Assembly: GCA_002716625.1 (NCBI GenBank)
Contig: PBAS01000066.1
Location: forward strand, 1 to 35,101
Direction: 5' to 3'
Length of the DNA stretch: 35,101 nucleotides
Origin: Phycisphaeraceae bacterium
GTDB taxonomy: Bacteria > Planctomycetota > Phycisphaerae > Phycisphaerales > Phycisphaeraceae
A program made the translations under genes and the position numbers. Below, piece after piece: positions 15,590 through 23,761 of the stretch. Under the pieces are notes generated by a model. It was not told the DNA's origin, did no database searches, and worked only from the letters and a program-made list of their open reading frames with translations. The first letter of the stretch is position 1. Every line of letters starts with the position of its first letter.

Positions 15590-16564
15590 TTACTGCGGTT
15601 TCTTTTTAAAGAGACTGGAGACGGATTGATTATGGTGAATCCTGTGAATCGCTTCGCCCAATAGTTCGGCCACACTAAGTTCCGTCAGTTTGGTCTCGAT
15701 GGGTCGACATCGCGACCCACAGGGGATCGTATCACATACGATCACCTTATCAATTGGTGATTCAGCAATTCTCTCCATTGCCATGCCGACCAATACGGGA
15801 TGGGTACAGGCGGCGACAGCCCCCTTGGCCTTGTGTGCCACAACTAGTTTTGCCGCCTCGCAGATCGTTCCTGCCGTCGTGATCATGTCATCTACCATGA
15901 CAACTGTCTTATCTTTTACATCACCGATGATATTTGCGGATTCGACACGGCTGCCCGATTGACGCCGCTTATCAACAATCGCAAAGTCGGCATCGAGGGT
16001 TTGGGCAACGACACCGGCTGCCTTGACGTTACCGGTGTCAGGGCTCACCACACAAATCGGATCTAGATCTGACCGCTGGGCCACGATATGTTTAAGGATT
16101 ACAGGTGTTGCATTCAAATGGTCCACGGGGATGTCAAAAAAGCCTTGGATTTGTGCTGCATGCAAATCCATGGTCAGCACCCGGTCGGCACCGGCCGCCG
16201 TAATAAGATTCGCGACCAACTTGGCCGTGATCGGCGTACGTCCTTCGTACTTGCTATCTTGTCGGGCGTAACCGAAATATGGCACCACGGCAGTGATCCG
16301 ACTGGCTGATGCACGCTTGAGGCAGTCAATATAAATCAGCAACTCCATCAAATGCATATCGACCGGGTCATATGTGCTTTGCACGATGAAGCAATCACGA
16401 CCACGCACATCTTCTTCGATTTTGACCAGACTTTCGCCATCTGGAAATCGATCAGTGTGGCCTTGGCCCAGGGGGATCTCAAGATAGCGGCAGATCTGCT
16501 CGGTTAGATTCTGGCTGGCACCACCACAGAAGATCTTCAGATCGTCACGATCGGCACGGCTCAT
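15590..16564 (-). CDS. prs: Ribose-phosphate pyrophosphokinase (PRPP synthetase)
   Basis: It makes PRPP from ribose 5-phosphate and ATP, the precursor for purines (PurF is in this window), pyrimidines, His, Trp and NAD. The 324-residue product has FCGGASQNLTEQICRYL near the start, the flexible loop YFGYARQDSKYEGRTPITAK, the metal site TMDLHAAQIQGFFDIPVDHL, VVSPDTGNVKAA, and the PRPP loop VVMVDDMITTAGT. Length and motifs are those of class I enzymes. The start ATG overlaps the glmU stop by four bases (ATGA), so translation is coupled; rplY follows after 53 bases. Confidence 0.97.
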   Translation of the reverse strand: MSRADRDDLKIFCGGASQNLTEQICRYLEIPLGQGHTDRFPDGESLVKIEEDVRGRDCFIVQSTYDPVDMHLMELLIYIDCLKRASASRITAVVPYFGYARQDSKYEGRTPITAKLVANLITAAGADRVLTMDLHAAQIQGFFDIPVDHLNATPVILKHIVAQRSDLDPICVVSPDTGNVKAAGVVAQTLDADFAIVDKRRQSGSRVESANIIGDVKDKTVVMVDDMITTAGTICEAAKLVVAHKAKGAVAACTHPVLVGMAMERIAESPIDKVIVCDTIPCGSRCRPIETKLTELSVAELLGEAIHRIHHNQSVSSLFKKKPQ

Positions 16565-17382
16565 GCTCTTTGTCTCAACATATTTGGACTATCTGCCAAG
16601 CGATTCTGAAATATCTGTTCCACCCGGGCCAACTGTTGGGGCGTGTTGACGCTTAGCACGTCCTCGGGCGGGATTGAATCAAGCAGGCTGACCTGATGGC
16701 CATTGGTCCGTAACAAGCCCGGCACGTCAGTGAGCAGATACTCTCCGGATTCATTGTCATTGCCAACCTGTTTTAGTGTGTCAAACAAAAGGGCACGATT
16801 AAAACAGTAATAGCTTGGATTAATCTCCCGGATTTTCAACTGTTTGGCGTCGGCATCCTTGTCTTCCACGATGGCTTCAAATTGGCCTTGATCGTTACGG
16901 ATTACGCGGCCCAGACCACTTGGATCATCCACAATAGCCGTGGCCAACGTTGCTGCCGCCTGAGTCTGGTGATGTTTTTCGATTAGTTTCACAAGTGTTG
17001 AAGCCCGGATTAACGGGCCATCGCCTGCAAGGACCAGGACATCACCGGGCAGGCTGTTTTCGAATACAGGTTCTGCCATGCGTACGGCATCACCGGTGCC
17101 TAGCGGTTGATGTTGTTCGACAAACTTGCAGCCATCCACTGCTGTCAATGCTTGTCGGACGTCATTGCCACGGTACCCCACCACAATGATACACCGTGAG
17201 GCCATCGCATCACGACAGGTCTGTACGATCCACCGAAGCATCGGCTGTCCCGCCACCGGGTGAAGCACCTTGGGTAAATCGCTATGCATCCGACTACCTC
17301 TACCTGCGGCAAGAATAATCGCATCGAGCGATCTTTGTGGAATGGACGATAGCGACTCAGGCTGTCGATATTGAGATTCGAT
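16561..17382 (-). CDS. glmU: UDP-GlcNAc pyrophosphorylase, GlmU N-terminal domain only
   Basis: It should make UDP-N-acetylglucosamine from UTP and GlcNAc-1-phosphate. The nucleotide-binding signature AIILAAGRGSRMHSDLPKVL is complete, followed by QHQPLGTGDAV, VLAGDGPLI, GRVIRNDQGQFEAIVEDKDA and EINPSYYCFN. The left-handed beta-helix acetyltransferase domain of full-length GlmU is absent, so acetylation must be done elsewhere. Oddly, the first ATG/GTG/TTG in frame (17289) lies inside the signature. The frame is open back to a TGA at 17388-17386 and contains only ATC/ATT candidates. I extend to the ATC at 17382 because AAAGGA sits seven bases before it; ATT at 17343 is the alternative. The stop overlaps prs by four bases. 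Confidence 0.9.
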   Translation of the reverse strand: MESQYRQPESLSSIPQRSLDAIILAAGRGSRMHSDLPKVLHPVAGQPMLRWIVQTCRDAMASRCIIVVGYRGNDVRQALTAVDGCKFVEQHQPLGTGDAVRMAEPVFENSLPGDVLVLAGDGPLIRASTLVKLIEKHHQTQAAATLATAIVDDPSGLGRVIRNDQGQFEAIVEDKDADAKQLKIREINPSYYCFNRALLFDTLKQVGNDNESGEYLLTDVPGLLRTNGHQVSLLDSIPPEDVLSVNTPQQLARVEQIFQNRLADSPNMLRQRA

Positions 17383-17457
17383 GATTCAGTCCTTTGTTTA
17401 TATTCTGAAAAGCTCTGGCGACTGTAATCCGCTCATCTCCGGGAAACACAGGTTCAA

Positions 17458-17528
17458 CTGGCCCGCCAGGATTTGAACCTGGACTACCAGTACCAAAAAC
17501 TGGGGTGCTACCGTTACACTACGGGCCA
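17458..17528 (-). tRNA. tRNA-Gln (anticodon UUG)
   Basis: The minus strand folds into a full cloverleaf: acceptor TGGCCCG/CGGGCCA with discriminator G, a short D-arm (GTGTAACGGTAGCAC), anticodon stem CCAGT/ACTGG around loop TTTTGGT (anticodon TTG), a four-base variable loop, and T-arm CCAGG-TTCAAAT-CCTGG. The U1-A72 start is typical of bacterial tRNA-Gln. CCA is not encoded; TTG follows instead. It lies about 75 bases upstream of the glmU frame on the same strand and may share its transcript. Confidence 0.96.
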
Positions 17529-17693
17529 TTACGACACGAGCAGGCCACCATCTCTTCCAAATGGCTTATGGCAGCAATTTGCGGCTTCTAAAGCAACAGA
17601 GCAGAAGGCCACTGGGAGGGGACACGGCATTCTGCTCAGAGCCCTTTTGGTCACTTGCCGATCCTGCTAGCTCGTACACCGGGAAGCGTTCAG

Positions 17694-17721
17694 AGTGTAG
17701 AGGCGAATCATCACCTGTCAA
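17694..17721 (-). promoter_or_regulatory. Predicted promoter for tRNA-Gln and perhaps glmU-prs-rplY-pth
   Basis: On the minus strand TTGACA (17721-17716), a 16-base spacer and TACACT (17699-17694) form a promoter-like pair just after the stop of the upstream gene. It lies about 160 bases before the tRNA. No terminator is visible between the tRNA and glmU, so read-through is possible. Confidence 0.5.
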
Positions 17722-17730
17722 GAAAACGGG

Positions 17731-18741
17731 CTAGCGGCCAGCGTGTGCTTCAAGCAGGTTGCCGGGACTCTCGGATTGCCCGGTCCGGGCACTGAGAAGG
17801 CAGGTGAGGCAACAGGCTAATGCCATGGTTTTTTGCCGTGATTCCGCCGTAAAGTCATGGTCAACGCGACGATCGAGCAGCCGTTGCCAATGATCCGCAA
17901 TCAGCACCGCACGATCCGGCGGACATGGGCTGGGTTCGAGGCTATCAATGAGTTTCCCTGATTTGTCATGTAACTGGTACCCCGTGTCGGTCACCAGTAA
18001 CTGGCCATGGTCACTAACGAGATACATCTGGCGTTGGTCGGCAGCCTGAGTGTCACTTGCCTCGACCAATACTGAGCACCCGTTAATCCCAAGGCAGGGC
18101 CGACCGTGGGCCGCTAAGACTCCAGATGCTTGGCGTAGGCCATCTGGAATGCGTTTTATGCGTCCAACTAGAGAAGCATCAATGTTCTGCGGCATATCAG
18201 TGAACCGCAAGATGAGGTGCCAGATGTCAAACAGGCGAGTAAATAAGCTACCGTTTTGTGAAGCTCCAACAGTGCGAGCACTAATAAGTCTAACCTTGCC
18301 GAGTACCTCTTTGGGATCTACAGCGTCCGTCCAACCGATCGAGGCATCAAATGCAGGTGTAAGTAGAAAGCGCCCACGATCACCAGTCACTATTTGGTGG
18401 CGTGCAGTTATTTCTGTTCCGCTAATTTCAGTTGTAACTGGTTCAAGCCCCAGGATCGTTGTGCCATTGTCTAAAGCGGCGTTTATATCCTCGATGGTTA
18501 CGCCATCCATTGAAATCAGAAGGAGAAAGGCCGTCGGGCGATCAATCACCATCTTTCGCATGTCGTCGTAGCGGTCGCTATCAAAGTCAGATGCAAAACT
18601 ATCCAACTGTCCATACCGATGCCCTCCGACCGCGATAAGGCTGACTCGTAATCCCATCAGGTCGATCACCTGGCGGGCTAATGGGGCACGGTGTTGGTCG
18701 GTCCAGATAGCCACCTCGGGTATGTGTTGCAAAACGGTCAT
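17731..18741 (-). CDS. Gfo/Idh/MocA-like putative oxidoreductase linked to an ABC exporter
   Basis: A 336-residue protein. Residues 1-90 look like a Rossmann-like domain (IDLMGLRVSLIAVGG, then FLLLISMDGVTIEDINAAL), but the usual N-terminal GxGxxG is not obvious. The middle (LFDIWHLILRFTDMP) and the C-terminus (DHWQRLLDRRVDHDF...CLLSARTGQSESP) resemble the end of Gfo/Idh/MocA oxidoreductases, where a SARTGxPxS-type segment is common. The family call is tentative and catalytic residues were not confirmed. It follows the second permease gene by eight bases and so probably belongs to the exporter operon. A glycan- or lipid-modifying helper is possible but speculative. Confidence 0.55.
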   Translation of the reverse strand: MTVLQHIPEVAIWTDQHRAPLARQVIDLMGLRVSLIAVGGHRYGQLDSFASDFDSDRYDDMRKMVIDRPTAFLLLISMDGVTIEDINAALDNGTTILGLEPVTTEISGTEITARHQIVTGDRGRFLLTPAFDASIGWTDAVDPKEVLGKVRLISARTVGASQNGSLFTRLFDIWHLILRFTDMPQNIDASLVGRIKRIPDGLRQASGVLAAHGRPCLGINGCSVLVEASDTQAADQRQMYLVSDHGQLLVTDTGYQLHDKSGKLIDSLEPSPCPPDRAVLIADHWQRLLDRRVDHDFTAESRQKTMALACCLTCLLSARTGQSESPGNLLEAHAGR

Positions 18742-18749
18742 GAATTACT

Positions 18750-19580
18750 CTAGCTACTTGCGCTTCGATAAGCGGATATGGCAAGGCCAAAGATCCATCG
18801 GCTGATTGCCAAGCATGCCATGGTTGCAAATAGTCCAAATACAGCCAATTTCGATTCGGCCTCCCCAAGTCCCTTGGCCATTACCTGTGCCGGTACATTG
18901 ATGGCAATCATGATTGGAATCATGAATGTGAAGATCAGTCGCAAGGGGTCTCCCAGCGGTCCGCGATAGATCTCCATGGGATACCGGGAGAATGTCGTAA
19001 TGTAAAACCAGAAGTTGTAAAGTGACTGGTTTCGTCCCATCCACACACTTGTTGAAGCCAAGCAGATTACCAAGCTGTAAAGGATGCCCAGTCCGCAGGT
19101 GACGTAGACTACAAAGAGCGACATTTCAAGCCAACTGGGGACATGGGACAGGTGAATCAATGAGTAGATCATCAGGGCAATACCGCAGCCAATGTTTGCA
19201 TAACCAGACCAGTTCACGCGTTGAAAGGAGATGAGAAACTGGGTGTCGATTGGTTTGACTAGGGCAAAATCAAGATTCCCCAAGCGAATGAGTTCGCTGA
19301 ACTCTGCTGCGTTTGGTAGTACGAATGCCTGCATCAGGCCGTTGATGATCATGGTGGTCGCCAGGAAAATAAAGAACCTGTATTTTGTCCACCCGGTATC
19401 TTCACCAATTTCATTGGCGAATTGAAATATCAACAGATAAAAGGACACCATCATGGTCATCCAGAACATAGCGGTGATGACCTCGATCAGGAAGTTACCC
19501 CGGAAATTCATGTCGCGCACGAAACTATTACGAGCTAGAACAGCGAGCACGCGGGTATACGAGGGAGGGCTTTCACTCAC
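18750..19580 (-). CDS. ABC-2 type exporter permease subunit 2
   Basis: A 276-residue protein with six hydrophobic stretches, including FWMTMMVSFYLLIFQFA, FFIFLATTMIINGLMQAFVL and LFVVYVTCGLGILYSLVICLA. The segment LIRLGNLDFALVKPIDTQFLIS is characteristic of the ABC-2 membrane family formerly called DUF990. It starts with GTG (19580) preceded by GGAG at a spacing of eight, and lies 12 bases after the stop of the first permease. It pairs with that permease and the ATPase; the substrate is unknown. Confidence 0.88.
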   Translation of the reverse strand: MSESPPSYTRVLAVLARNSFVRDMNFRGNFLIEVITAMFWMTMMVSFYLLIFQFANEIGEDTGWTKYRFFIFLATTMIINGLMQAFVLPNAAEFSELIRLGNLDFALVKPIDTQFLISFQRVNWSGYANIGCGIALMIYSLIHLSHVPSWLEMSLFVVYVTCGLGILYSLVICLASTSVWMGRNQSLYNFWFYITTFSRYPMEIYRGPLGDPLRLIFTFMIPIMIAINVPAQVMAKGLGEAESKLAVFGLFATMACLAISRWIFGLAISAYRSASS

Positions 19581-19592
19581 ATCATTGGCTCC

Positions 19593-20417
19593 TCAGCCGC
19601 CAAAGGCACTGTATCTTCTTACACCATAGTGCATTGCAATTCTGCAAAGGATGGCAAAGCATATCACCCATGCCAGTTGGATGGTCAATCCCCATGTCAG
19701 CATTTCTCCCTGTATCTTGCCCAGGAACACCTGAGTTGGGAAATAGGCCAGGTATTGCAGTGGAATGGCTTGTGCAATCGAAGCCCACGGTTCGGGGAGC
19801 ATCGCCAAGGGGAACATATGTCCAGAAAGAAAGTAGTTAATCAGCATGTACACAAAAAGTAATGAGCTAACTTCAAGAAACCAAAATCCGATCAGCCCGA
19901 TGAATGCCTCAAGAAAAAAACCCAAGAGGAAAGCAAGTACAAGCGAGGTGGCATAACCTGCTAGGGTAACGGTATCCGGCCATCCGGAGAAGAATCCTCG
20001 GCAAAGATAAAAGACCAATGCAAATGGCCCAATTGCAATCCCATAGTAAACGATCTTGTGAGCAACTCTTGTGATGAGGAGAAACCCAATGAGGTCTATT
20101 GGCTGGATAAGAAATTTCTTGATCTGGCCATCGCGGATTTGCTGTGCGATACCCTCGGAGAGATTGGGCATACTGGAAAATGCCCGACCTATGAGCACTA
20201 GAAGGTAGTACGCGACAATATCATTGTATTGGTACCCTGCCACATCATCACCTTTTAGGGCTTCAAAAATGGCTTGCCACAAAAGGACCTGCGTCACAAT
20301 GGGAATAAACCGCATCAACGTGCCCAGCGCAAAGTCCGCCCGGTAGACCAACCGTTCTTCTAGGCTGATGCGAAAGATGGTCCACCATGTTTGTGGATTG
20401 ACGCTAGTCACCGGCAT
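19593..20417 (-). CDS. ABC-2 type exporter permease subunit 1
   Basis: A 274-residue polytopic protein of the same ABC-2 (DUF990-like) family as its neighbour. [32 protein letters not shown] corresponds to the neighbour's IRLGNLDFALVKPID region, and a [14 protein letters not shown] segment precedes the last helices, as usual in this family. Its start overlaps the end of the ATPase gene by 14 bases, so the ATPase and two permeases form one translationally linked exporter. The duplicated permeases probably make a heterodimeric channel. Confidence 0.89.
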   Translation of the reverse strand: MPVTSVNPQTWWTIFRISLEERLVYRADFALGTLMRFIPIVTQVLLWQAIFEALKGDDVAGYQYNDIVAYYLLVLIGRAFSSMPNLSEGIAQQIRDGQIKKFLIQPIDLIGFLLITRVAHKIVYYGIAIGPFALVFYLCRGFFSGWPDTVTLAGYATSLVLAFLLGFFLEAFIGLIGFWFLEVSSLLFVYMLINYFLSGHMFPLAMLPEPWASIAQAIPLQYLAYFPTQVFLGKIQGEMLTWGLTIQLAWVICFAILCRIAMHYGVRRYSAFGG

Positions 20418-21432
20418 TGCGGAGTACCTGCTGCTTGTTCAACTCTGCTTCATGCATGCCATTTACTGATGCAAATACTTCTGCGATGACTTCCTCGAGT
20501 GGAGGCTCTTCTACACTGACATCCACAAGATTATATTTGGACAGGATTTGGCCTAGCACGTTGGCGACGGAAGAGCGATCAACACGTAATTTGGCACGTG
20601 GTGATTGAACTTCAACAAGTTTACCGAAATTTTTCAAATCAACTGGAGCTTCATCACTAAACTGCAATGTCAGCAGTTTGTGTCCACCGAACTGATCGAT
20701 AATGCCTGAAAGGGAGCCATCGTACATGATCCGACCTTCTGTGATGATTACCACGCGCCTGCAAAGCGCCACGACGTCCTTCATGTAGTGGCTTGTCAAC
20801 ATGATCGTGATGTTTCTCTGTTGCTGGTAATGTCGCAGGAACCCCTGGACATTGTGCTGGGCAACTACATCAAGACCAATCGTGGGTTCATCTAAGAAAA
20901 GGACTTTGGGTGAATGAAGCAGCGCTGCGACGAGTTCCATCTTCATTCGTTCGCCAAGTGATAATTCCCTTACAGGTTGGCCCAGCAAACCCTGCAGGTT
21001 TAACAATTCCACCAGTTCGTCAAGCGTTTTTTCAAATGCCGCCCTTTCGATCTGGTAGATTTGTTGATGAAGTCGAAAAGACTCTTGAGCTGGTAGATCC
21101 CACCACAACTGGTTCTTCTGTCCCATGACCAGGGCAAACTGGCGCCGATAGCCCGTTTGCCGCTGCCACGGTACATACCCCATGACGCTGGCGGTGCCTT
21201 CGGTGGGGTGAATCACTCCGGAAAGGAGTTTTAGCGTGGTGGTCTTTCCCGCGCCATTGGGGCCAAGAAAAGCAACAAATTCACCTTCATCAACCTGTAG
21301 ATCGATCTGGCGAACTGCGTGCACAGATCGGTACTGGCGATGGAATAGGCCGCGAATAGAAGCGGCAATTCCCTCCCGTTTGTGATAAACGCTGTAGGTC
21401 TTGCTAAGTCCGTTGATCTCAATGATTGCCAT
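20404..21432 (-). CDS. ABC exporter ATP-binding protein (NatA-like)
   Basis: A 342-residue ATPase: Walker [19 protein letters not shown]-loop around [17 protein letters not shown], signature [11 protein letters not shown], Walker [13 protein letters not shown] and switch His in TSHYMKDV. The [14 protein letters not shown] stretch is typical of ATPases paired with DUF990-type permeases. A regulatory extension follows residue ~235. It is the first gene of a four-gene minus-strand operon (ATPase, two permeases, oxidoreductase-like). Confidence 0.93.
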   Translation of the reverse strand: MAIIEINGLSKTYSVYHKREGIAASIRGLFHRQYRSVHAVRQIDLQVDEGEFVAFLGPNGAGKTTTLKLLSGVIHPTEGTASVMGYVPWQRQTGYRRQFALVMGQKNQLWWDLPAQESFRLHQQIYQIERAAFEKTLDELVELLNLQGLLGQPVRELSLGERMKMELVAALLHSPKVLFLDEPTIGLDVVAQHNVQGFLRHYQQQRNITIMLTSHYMKDVVALCRRVVIITEGRIMYDGSLSGIIDQFGGHKLLTLQFSDEAPVDLKNFGKLVEVQSPRAKLRVDRSSVANVLGQILSKYNLVDVSVEEPPLEEVIAEVFASVNGMHEAELNKQQVLRNAGD

Positions 21433-21914
21433 GAATTACCTGGGTGTTGGTTTATCGCGTCAATTGTAACAAGATGATGTAAATGAGTTAGAAATCTTAG
21501 ACTACTTGCGGGCACTGGTTTTTCCAAACACAGATTTTTCTTACAAGTACGTTTTTGCTGGATGGATATTGCAAACAGCAAGCGGGCTCAAGCAGAAAAC
21601 AAAAACGTATACATGAAGACGGGAAAGAAATATAATCTCTTAAAACAAATCATATTCAAGGCGAGCAGTTAATAATCATTGCAAGTTGGTGTGTTGTGGA
21701 AAGGGGACCACAATGTTTGAAGTGTTGTACCGATTCATCCGGGCTGTGTGATGAAAATACGGACCTTTGTCTGGATCCGAACTTGGAGCGGGCGTGGTGA
21801 TGACGATCTCGGGGGATGGTTCTGTTTGGCGTAACTAATGTAATGCTAGGTAAGGTTTGGGTAGAGGTGAGGTGGATGTTATTGATATGTGGCACGCTGC
21901 CATGGTTGGCTTGC
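21433..21914. other. Intergenic region between a PEP-CTERM gene and the ABC exporter operon
   Basis: This 482-base stretch is AT-richer than its surroundings near 21440-21680. It must hold the end signals of the PEP-CTERM gene and the exporter promoter, but I could not place either with confidence. It contains the distant inverted repeat listed separately. The open frames in it have composition unlike real proteins, and I see no gene. Confidence 0.6.
21548..21609. repeat. 10-bp inverted repeat with 42-base spacer upstream of the exporter operon
   Basis: TACGTTTTTG at 21548-21557 is an exact reverse complement of CAAAAACGTA at 21600-21609. The spacer contains a further GCTG/CAGC-type complementarity, so a larger fold is possible. 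Lying about 115 bases before the ATPase start, it may be a regulatory site or leader structure. Confidence 0.5.
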
Positions 21915-23696
21915 CTAGGGCCGTCGGCGTCGCCCGATACAGATGAACCCGGCACACAATACGCTCAGGGCGGCAGGCTCTGGTACCATGGTGTTTTGGC
22001 TTGCAACTTGTCCCCAATGGCTGCCAATGATGCCCAAATCATCAATGCCCACCTTGCCGTCAAAATTAAAATCACCGTTCATCCATAACTGATCGAACAT
22101 GTAGGCGTGTGTGCCCCAGATGGCCAGGTCAGTAATGTCAACCCTGCCATCAAGGTTGGCATCACCGGGTATGTTCATTCCAGGGAATTGGGAGTTGAAA
22201 AGGAGGTTACCCAAGTCATTGAACTGCAGCCCGATAAGACCGCTAGGTTCGTCGAAAGTGATCCAGTCATAGAAACCAGGTGCCATTTGAAGATCAAAAA
22301 TATTGAGTGGTTCATCCACGAAAGCAGTAGGGAACAGCAGGTTCATTCCGAAAATGCCGTCGAGCGTAAACAATTCATTCGTAACTGGGTGTTCAATTGA
22401 AATATCGAGTACAAGCACCGGCACATCGGTGTATTGCAGGTGTCGCAGGTCATTGTCATTGGCTGCATCGCCTTCCATGGTTCGTACTAGCAATGAATCC
22501 AGAAATAGGCCACTCGCCTTGACCTGGCCGCCAACCCCTCCCAGCGTCAGTTGGAACTGGTTGGGGACGGTGGATCCATCCGCGATGTATTCAAGTATTG
22601 GGTTGCTACTGTTGGTGCCTGCTCCAGGGCGATACTGGACACCCAATTGTTGAATGAGGTGTTGAGCGAAAATCGTGGCGGCGCCACCGGTGTCGAATAG
22701 GATGCTGCTCGTGGTCTTTGACCCATTGAATTCAATGGTGACTCCGGGTACATCGCTCTGTTGACCGGATGGGGATAGCGGGTTTGGGCCAATAAAGGGG
22801 TTATGTGCAAGGGTTGGTGGTTGTGCGCCGGGACCGGTCGTATTCGTGAAGTCATCGAAGGACGCATAGCTTGTGCGGATGTGCAGGTTGGTGGGGGGGA
22901 TACCTGGATTTGAATCAGCTGATGAAGGATTAAAAGGAGGTACATTGGCAGAATCGTATGCATAGGTTGAAATCGTTAATCCAGTGACTAGGTCTAGAAG
23001 ATCCACGTCGTCGAGTACAACTGAATTGACACCACGAGAATCCATGACCACGGTTTTACCATGAAACAACGGCATCCCCAGTACATTGACCTGTGACATC
23101 TGGCTCAAAAGATCGTCGAAGATGCTGCCCGTGTTGCTGCTGGGCTGGCTGGTAATTGCTCGAAGTGGTGGATAAATGTGGTTGTAGTGGCTATTGAAGT
23201 AATCATTATTGACTGGGTCACTTGGGTTATTGGGGTTGGGTAGATTGTCGAGATTAAACGACGGAGTTTTTGGTCCAAGTTGCACGTACAAGGGTTCGGT
23301 AATCCCAAAATGTTCGCTACCCGCTACACCTGCGTCTACAAATCCCCAGCCCTGTTCCTTGGGGATATCAAAATCCTGGACAATCAGATCAGCCAGAAGC
23401 ACGGAACTGGCACCGGTATCGAAAAAACCTTCAATGTTGTAGGTCGGGATCTCCTCAAGCGTAAAAAAGTCCAATGTCGTACCACTTAGTGGGACGGCAT
23501 TGGGTCCGGGTCGAGCGATGATATTGATCCGTGGTTGATCGATTGCCCCATTCAACACGCCGGGAAAGGTGGTCGCATGGACGCTTGTGGCAAGCAGGAA
23601 AAGTGGCGTAACCATTGCCCATGCAATCTGTCGAAAATGAAGGCCTTTGGAGTAGCTTGGTTGAATACTCACTTGCATTCTTTTTGAATCCATCAT
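21915..23696 (-). CDS. Exported aspartic-protease-like protein with dockerin-like repeats and PEP-CTERM anchor
   Basis: A 593-residue protein. A signal peptide ends near residue 41 (VTPLFLLATSVHA). Two aspartic-protease-type motifs lie in one chain: FFDTGASSVLL (Asp93) and SILFDTGGAATIF (Asp335), 242 residues apart, followed by LDGIFGMNLLFP, which recalls the GI-G motif after the second Asp of pepsin-like lobes. A dockerin-like pair follows (GDANLDGRVDITDLAIWG at 511-528 and GDFNFDGKVGIDDLGIIG at 541-558). It ends with a PEP-CTERM signal (VPEPAALSVLCAGFICIGRRRRP). In planctomycetes this sorting signal implies export and processing at the envelope. Protease activity is inferred from the motifs only. 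A promoter lies just upstream, facing the ROK gene. Confidence 0.8.
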   Translation of the reverse strand: MMDSKRMQVSIQPSYSKGLHFRQIAWAMVTPLFLLATSVHATTFPGVLNGAIDQPRINIIARPGPNAVPLSGTTLDFFTLEEIPTYNIEGFFDTGASSVLLADLIVQDFDIPKEQGWGFVDAGVAGSEHFGITEPLYVQLGPKTPSFNLDNLPNPNNPSDPVNNDYFNSHYNHIYPPLRAITSQPSSNTGSIFDDLLSQMSQVNVLGMPLFHGKTVVMDSRGVNSVVLDDVDLLDLVTGLTISTYAYDSANVPPFNPSSADSNPGIPPTNLHIRTSYASFDDFTNTTGPGAQPPTLAHNPFIGPNPLSPSGQQSDVPGVTIEFNGSKTTSSILFDTGGAATIFAQHLIQQLGVQYRPGAGTNSSNPILEYIADGSTVPNQFQLTLGGVGGQVKASGLFLDSLLVRTMEGDAANDNDLRHLQYTDVPVLVLDISIEHPVTNELFTLDGIFGMNLLFPTAFVDEPLNIFDLQMAPGFYDWITFDEPSGLIGLQFNDLGNLLFNSQFPGMNIPGDANLDGRVDITDLAIWGTHAYMFDQLWMNGDFNFDGKVGIDDLGIIGSHWGQVASQNTMVPEPAALSVLCAGFICIGRRRRP

Positions 23697-23714
23697 GCTG
23701 GTGCCCGTGCGTCA

Positions 23715-23744
23715 ATTCTATGACCTGTATTCTTGGCAGGTCAA
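23715..23744 (-). promoter_or_regulatory. Predicted promoter of the aspartic-protease-like gene
   Basis: On the minus strand TTGACC (23744-23739), an 18-base spacer and TAGAAT (23720-23715) lie within the 65-base gap between the divergent genes. Transcription would start near 23708, about 12 bases before the ATG. The inverted repeat at 23721-23743 fills the spacer and overlaps the -35 box. Confidence 0.45.
23721..23743. repeat. 7-bp inverted repeat, operator candidate
   Basis: TGACCTG (23721-23727) and CAGGTCA (23737-23743) are exact reverse complements separated by nine bases. The geometry (two half-sites about 16 bases apart, centre to centre) fits a dimeric helix-turn-helix repressor, and the position blocks the promoter of the minus-strand gene. 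It is also about 20 bases upstream of the ROK start. Confidence 0.55.
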
Positions 23745-23761
23745 CACATACGATATAAGTC

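Noticed and set aside
17473-17670. 65-codon plus-strand frame over the tRNA
   Set aside because: It is the antisense of tRNA-Gln and its upstream region.
21656-21955. Minus-strand frame of 99 codons overlapping the end of the aspartic-protease-like gene
   Set aside because: His/Ser/Thr/Pro-rich with no structure; it is simply the alternative frame of the real gene plus its 3' region.
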